Assembly: GCA_964542055.1 (NCBI GenBank)
Contig: CAZITB010000110.1
Coordinates: 1 to 8,395 of the forward strand
DNA: 8,395 bases
Direction: 5' to 3'
Origin: CAZITB01 sp964542055
GTDB taxonomy: Bacteria; Planctomycetota; Phycisphaerae; Sedimentisphaerales; CAMDDF01
Below the pieces are notes generated by a model. It searched no databases and had not been told where the DNA came from. It saw only the letters and a program-made list of their open reading frames with translations. The position numbers were made by a program, and so were the translations under genes. This document shows positions 6,360-8,395 of the stretch, in pieces; the stretch's first letter is position 1, and every line of letters starts with the position of its first letter.

Positions 6360-6478
6360 TGGAAAGTTAAGTTGAAAAAAACCTTGTTTATGGCCCCCAA
6401 AAGGACGTTTTTTCGAGGCAAAAAAACAAATAGGCACTATGGGTCATATTTTGTCAATTTAAGGACTTAACTTTCCAC
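6359..6478. repeat. 120-bp segment bounded by perfect 14-bp inverted repeats
   Basis: GTGGAAAGTTAAGT (6359-6372) and ACTTAACTTTCCAC (6465-6478) are exact inverted copies with 92 bp between them. The segment fills the whole gap between the zinc protein and the excisionase ORF region. Possible roles are paired operators controlling the excisionase/integrase genes, integrase arm or excisionase sites, or a small inverted-repeat insertion. I see no target-site duplication. Inside is a 26-codon frame (6390-6470, MAPKRTFFRGKK...) without a ribosome site, which is probably chance. Confidence 0.65.
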
Positions 6479-6538
6479 ATGAGTGATATAGACATAATTT
6501 TAATTCGAACTAAAATATTAAAGAATGGAGCGTTGAAA

Positions 6539-6742
6539 ATGGTAAAAGCAAATGATTATCCAAACAGACTTTTGAAAGTAAAAGAAGCAGCTAGTTATTT
6601 AGGTGTCAGCGAGAGAACAATTTGGAATCTAGAGTCCGATGAGTTGATTCCAGCAGTAAGGTTTCGTACAGCAGTTAGGTTTGATATCGAAGATTTAAAT
6701 AAGTTCATTGAAAAGCAGAAGAATACTTATTTGAATAATTGA
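6539..6742 (+). CDS. Excisionase / MerR-type helix-turn-helix DNA-binding protein
   Basis: A 67-residue protein of the size and pattern of recombination directionality factors of the HTH_17 type. LLKVKEAASYLGVSERTIWNL (residues 11-31) is the helix-turn-helix, followed by the wing ELIPAVRFRTAVRFDIEDL and FIEKQ. In known systems such proteins bend DNA at the attachment site to favour excision and often repress the integrase promoter. The start at 6539 is chosen because GGAG lies about 9 nt upstream and the family begins close to the HTH. An in-frame ATG at 6479 would add 20 unrelated residues and abut the inverted repeat. The integrase gene begins 44 bp downstream on the same strand, the usual xis-int order. 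Confidence 0.85.
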   Translation: MVKANDYPNRLLKVKEAASYLGVSERTIWNLESDELIPAVRFRTAVRFDIEDLNKFIEKQKNTYLNN

Positions 6743-6786
6743 ACTAAGATGCTAAAATGATAGATAAATCGCAGGGAAGGTGTGTT

Positions 6787-8139
6787 ATGGCAAGTATAGT
6801 AAAAAAGAAAAGCAAAAAGGGCGTAATTTACGTCATCCAACTTAGTTCAGGGGAAAATGCTGCTAGACCCAAAATATCACTGGGTAAAGTAACAAAAGCT
6901 CAAGCTAATACGGCAAGAATTAATATTCAGAATCTAATAAAATCCAAAGATACTGGAGAAACTGTTTCTCCGGCTGTTGCAGACTGGTTGAATGGTATAT
7001 CTGATGGACTTCGCGGAAGGTTAGAGCGATTGAATATAGTTGAACCTATATACGGTGGTAAAAGATATACTGTTGAAAAATGGGTTAATACTTATATTCA
7101 AAGTCGTCCAGATGTGAAAGATATCACCAAAGGTAAGTGGCAGAATGCGGCTAATAAACTTGCTGTGTTTTTTAGGGGGGATTACATTGATGAAGTTACA
7201 GCGAATCAAGCCAAAAACTTTAGAATCTACCTATCATCAAAGATGGGTTTGGCAGAAAATACTGTTCGAAGGTTAATTGGTTTGTCAAGACAGTTTTTCA
7301 ATGCGGCTATTGAAGCTGGGTACTTAACTAAAAATCCATTTGTTGGACAATCAGTTGCTGTAAGAGCTAATCCTGCACGTTTCTTCTATGTGACCCATGA
7401 AATGTCTTTAAAAGTCCTCAATGCCTGTCCTGATACGCAATGGCGATTAATCTTTGGCTTGGCAAGGTGGGGCGGTTTACGCTGTCCTAGCGAAGTCCTG
7501 AAGCTTAGATGGCAAGATATTGATTTTGAAAATGAACGCTTTACTGTCCATGCTATAAAAACTGAACATCATGCAGATAGTGGAATCAGGATTGTGCCTA
7601 TATTTCCCGAACTTAAAACGCTATTTCATGAAGCTTTTGAAAAAGCGAAAGACGGCGATATATACTGCATTAACCGATACAGTGATACTAAGGTAAATTT
7701 AAGAACACACCTAAACAGGATAATCAAAAGGGCAGGACTTGAACCATGGCCAAAGTTGTTTCAAAATCTCAGAAGTACGAGAGAAACAGAATTGTTTAGG
7801 AAGACAGGAGGTAATGTAAAGGCTGTTTGCACTTGGTTAGGAAATAGTCCAGAAATAGCACTCCAACATTATGCTCAAGTAACTGAAGAAGATATACAAG
7901 AAGCAGCTAAAATGTCTTTACTAGAAGATGCAGAAAAAAGGGTGCAGAATCGGGTGCTGACTACAATTGCAAGCAGTTGTACCGACTTAAACAACAAGAA
8001 AATTGACAGTAACGTAAGTCCTTATTATTGCAATGCTAATGAAAAATATGCAACGCTTTGCAATGTCGTGCAAAAAGACCCAGAATACCCCCAAGGGGAC
8101 TCGAACCCCTGTTACCGGGATGAGAACCCGGCGTCCTAG
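6787..8139 (+). CDS. int: Tyrosine recombinase (tRNA-Glu-targeting integrase)
   Basis: A 450-residue enzyme that should insert and excise the element at tRNA-Glu. It has a basic N-terminal arm-binding region (about 1-50), a core-binding SAM-like domain (about 88-190, YTVEKWVNTYIQ to FFNAAIEAGYLTKNPF) and a C-terminal catalytic domain. Visible catalytic positions are Arg232 (GGLRCPSEV), Lys258 (AIKTEHH), Arg329 in FQNLRSTR and the nucleophile Tyr362 (LQHYAQV). The usual His of HxxR is Gln326, and the second His/Trp position is Asn353 (WLGNS). From memory both are common in planctomycete integrases. The start at 6787 is preferred over 6757 because GGGAAGG precedes it closely. After Tyr362 an 88-residue tail ends in PQGDSNPCYRDENPAS, which is tRNA-Glu read backwards. 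The stop at 8137-8139 lies in the tRNA's 5' half. Confidence 0.93.
   Translation: MASIVKKKSKKGVIYVIQLSSGENAARPKISLGKVTKAQANTARINIQNLIKSKDTGETVSPAVADWLNGISDGLRGRLERLNIVEPIYGGKRYTVEKWVNTYIQSRPDVKDITKGKWQNAANKLAVFFRGDYIDEVTANQAKNFRIYLSSKMGLAENTVRRLIGLSRQFFNAAIEAGYLTKNPFVGQSVAVRANPARFFYVTHEMSLKVLNACPDTQWRLIFGLARWGGLRCPSEVLKLRWQDIDFENERFTVHAIKTEHHADSGIRIVPIFPELKTLFHEAFEKAKDGDIYCINRYSDTKVNLRTHLNRIIKRAGLEPWPKLFQNLRSTRETELFRKTGGNVKAVCTWLGNSPEIALQHYAQVTEEDIQEAAKMSLLEDAEKRVQNRVLTTIASSCTDLNNKKIDSNVSPYYCNANEKYATLCNVVQKDPEYPQGDSNPCYRDENPAS
8086..8123. other. Probable attachment site (tRNA-Glu 3' half up to the anticodon loop)
   Basis: The integrase frame enters the tRNA from its 3' end, which places the element left of 8086 and the chromosome to the right. 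Exchange near the anticodon loop (8117-8123) is inferred by analogy with other tRNA-targeting integrases and with the tRNA-Gly scar at 690. I found no second copy of this 3' half in the window. Confidence 0.6.
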
Positions 8140-8158
8140 GCCGCTAGACGATGGGGGC
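8086..8158 (-). tRNA. tRNA-Glu(CTC)
   Basis: A complete cloverleaf on the minus strand. It has acceptor GCCCCCA/TGGGGGT (closing G-U pair), D arm with CTAGCGGCCTAGG, anticodon stem CCGGG/CCCGG around loop TTCTCAT (anticodon CTC) and T arm AGGGG-TTCGAGT-CCCCT. The 3' CCA is not encoded. Its 3' half overlaps the integrase coding region, so it is both a working tRNA and the element's attachment site. Confidence 0.95.
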
Positions 8159-8173
8159 GGCAGGATAGGTTGC

Positions 8174-8212
8174 TAGTTAATAGTTAATAGTTAATAGTTA
8201 ATAGTTAATAGT
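8174..8212. repeat. TAGTTAA heptamer array
   Basis: Five perfect tandem copies of TAGTTAA (8174-8208) plus a partial sixth, in the spacer between the two tRNA genes. It is a simple-sequence array, prone to copy-number change. Confidence 0.9.
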
Positions 8213-8243
8213 GATTTTTCAATAAAACTAAAACCATTAAAAA

Positions 8244-8317
8244 TAGCGGCGAGTGGATTCGAACCACTGACCCTGGGCTTATGAATCCCATGCTCTAACC
8301 AACTGAGCTACGCCGCC
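8244..8317 (-). tRNA. tRNA-Met(CAT), elongator type
   Basis: The minus-strand cloverleaf has acceptor GGCGGCG/CGCCGCT, D arm GCTCAGTTGGTTAGAGC, anticodon loop TTCATAA (CAT), variable region with GGGTC and T arm AGTGG-TTCGAAT-CCACT. The anticodon stem TGGGA/GCCCA has an A-G mismatch next to the loop. No CCA is encoded. The normal acceptor pairing argues against initiator tRNA. An Ile2 tRNA with modified CAT cannot be excluded by sequence alone. Confidence 0.88.
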
Positions 8318-8395
8318 AAATGGGTAAATAACCGTTGTTTATGGGGTTATCGCAATTATTAACTTGTCTATCTTACTAAAGCCGGTTGCATATTT

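Noticed and set aside
6032..6421. Minus-strand open frame of 129 codons opposite the Cys-rich gene
   Set aside because: Composition is what antisense of an AT-rich gene gives. The plus-strand gene has ordered cysteine clusters and operon context.
6390..6470. 26-codon basic ORF inside the inverted-repeat segment
   Set aside because: No ribosome binding site and no recognisable family. Kept only as a note under the repeat.
8174..8212. CRISPR array
   Set aside because: The repeats are 7 bp and contiguous, with no spacers and no cas genes nearby.

Overview
The window is AT-rich and almost entirely accessory DNA: parts of two tRNA-targeted mobile elements, with a remnant of a type I restriction gene between them. 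The tyrosine integrase at the right carries an FQNLRSTRETEL box, a WLGNS motif and a tail that reads into a tRNA gene. I associate that integrase type with Planctomycetota (Phycisphaerae-like, low-GC), but this is an inference from family memory and there is no rRNA or core gene to confirm it.

Left part (1-1090). A serine recombinase on the minus strand is cut by the window edge. Directly upstream of it, overlapping its start, is an open frame ending in what looks like the displaced C-terminal tail of a tyrosine integrase. That frame runs through a 3' half of tRNA-Gly(CCC) at 690-731, which begins exactly at the anticodon loop. This is the usual scar of an element integrated in a tRNA: the first element lies to the left, and the sequence right of 731 is what follows the tRNA in the chromosome. 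Positions 732-1090 hold no convincing gene, only short repeats and a hairpin.

Middle (1091-2747). There is a 3' remnant of hsdR (type I restriction subunit, helicase and nuclease parts missing), then a co-oriented 266-residue protein of unknown function with a winged-helix-like C-terminus, then about 280 bp without a gene but with two hairpins.

Right part (2748-8158). A compact, all-plus-strand module contains a 21-codon leader ORF, a small gene that appears frameshifted, a replication initiator with an N-terminal winged helix, a DnaB-like helicase, a Cys-rich zinc-binding protein, a MerR-type excisionase and a tyrosine integrase. The integrase ends inside tRNA-Glu(CTC), which lies on the minus strand. 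A second tRNA, Met(CAT), follows. The initiator gene carries three 12-bp iteron-like repeats abutting a perfect 13-bp palindrome in its linker-coding region, a good candidate for an internal replication origin. A 120-bp stretch bounded by perfect 14-bp inverted repeats separates the zinc protein from the excisionase.

Together the right-hand genes look like a self-replicating, satellite-like integrative element: initiator and origin, helicase, regulator/excisionase and integrase, with no capsid, packaging or conjugation genes in view. Its second attachment site (a tRNA-Glu 3' copy) is not visible here, so its left boundary is either off the window or lost.
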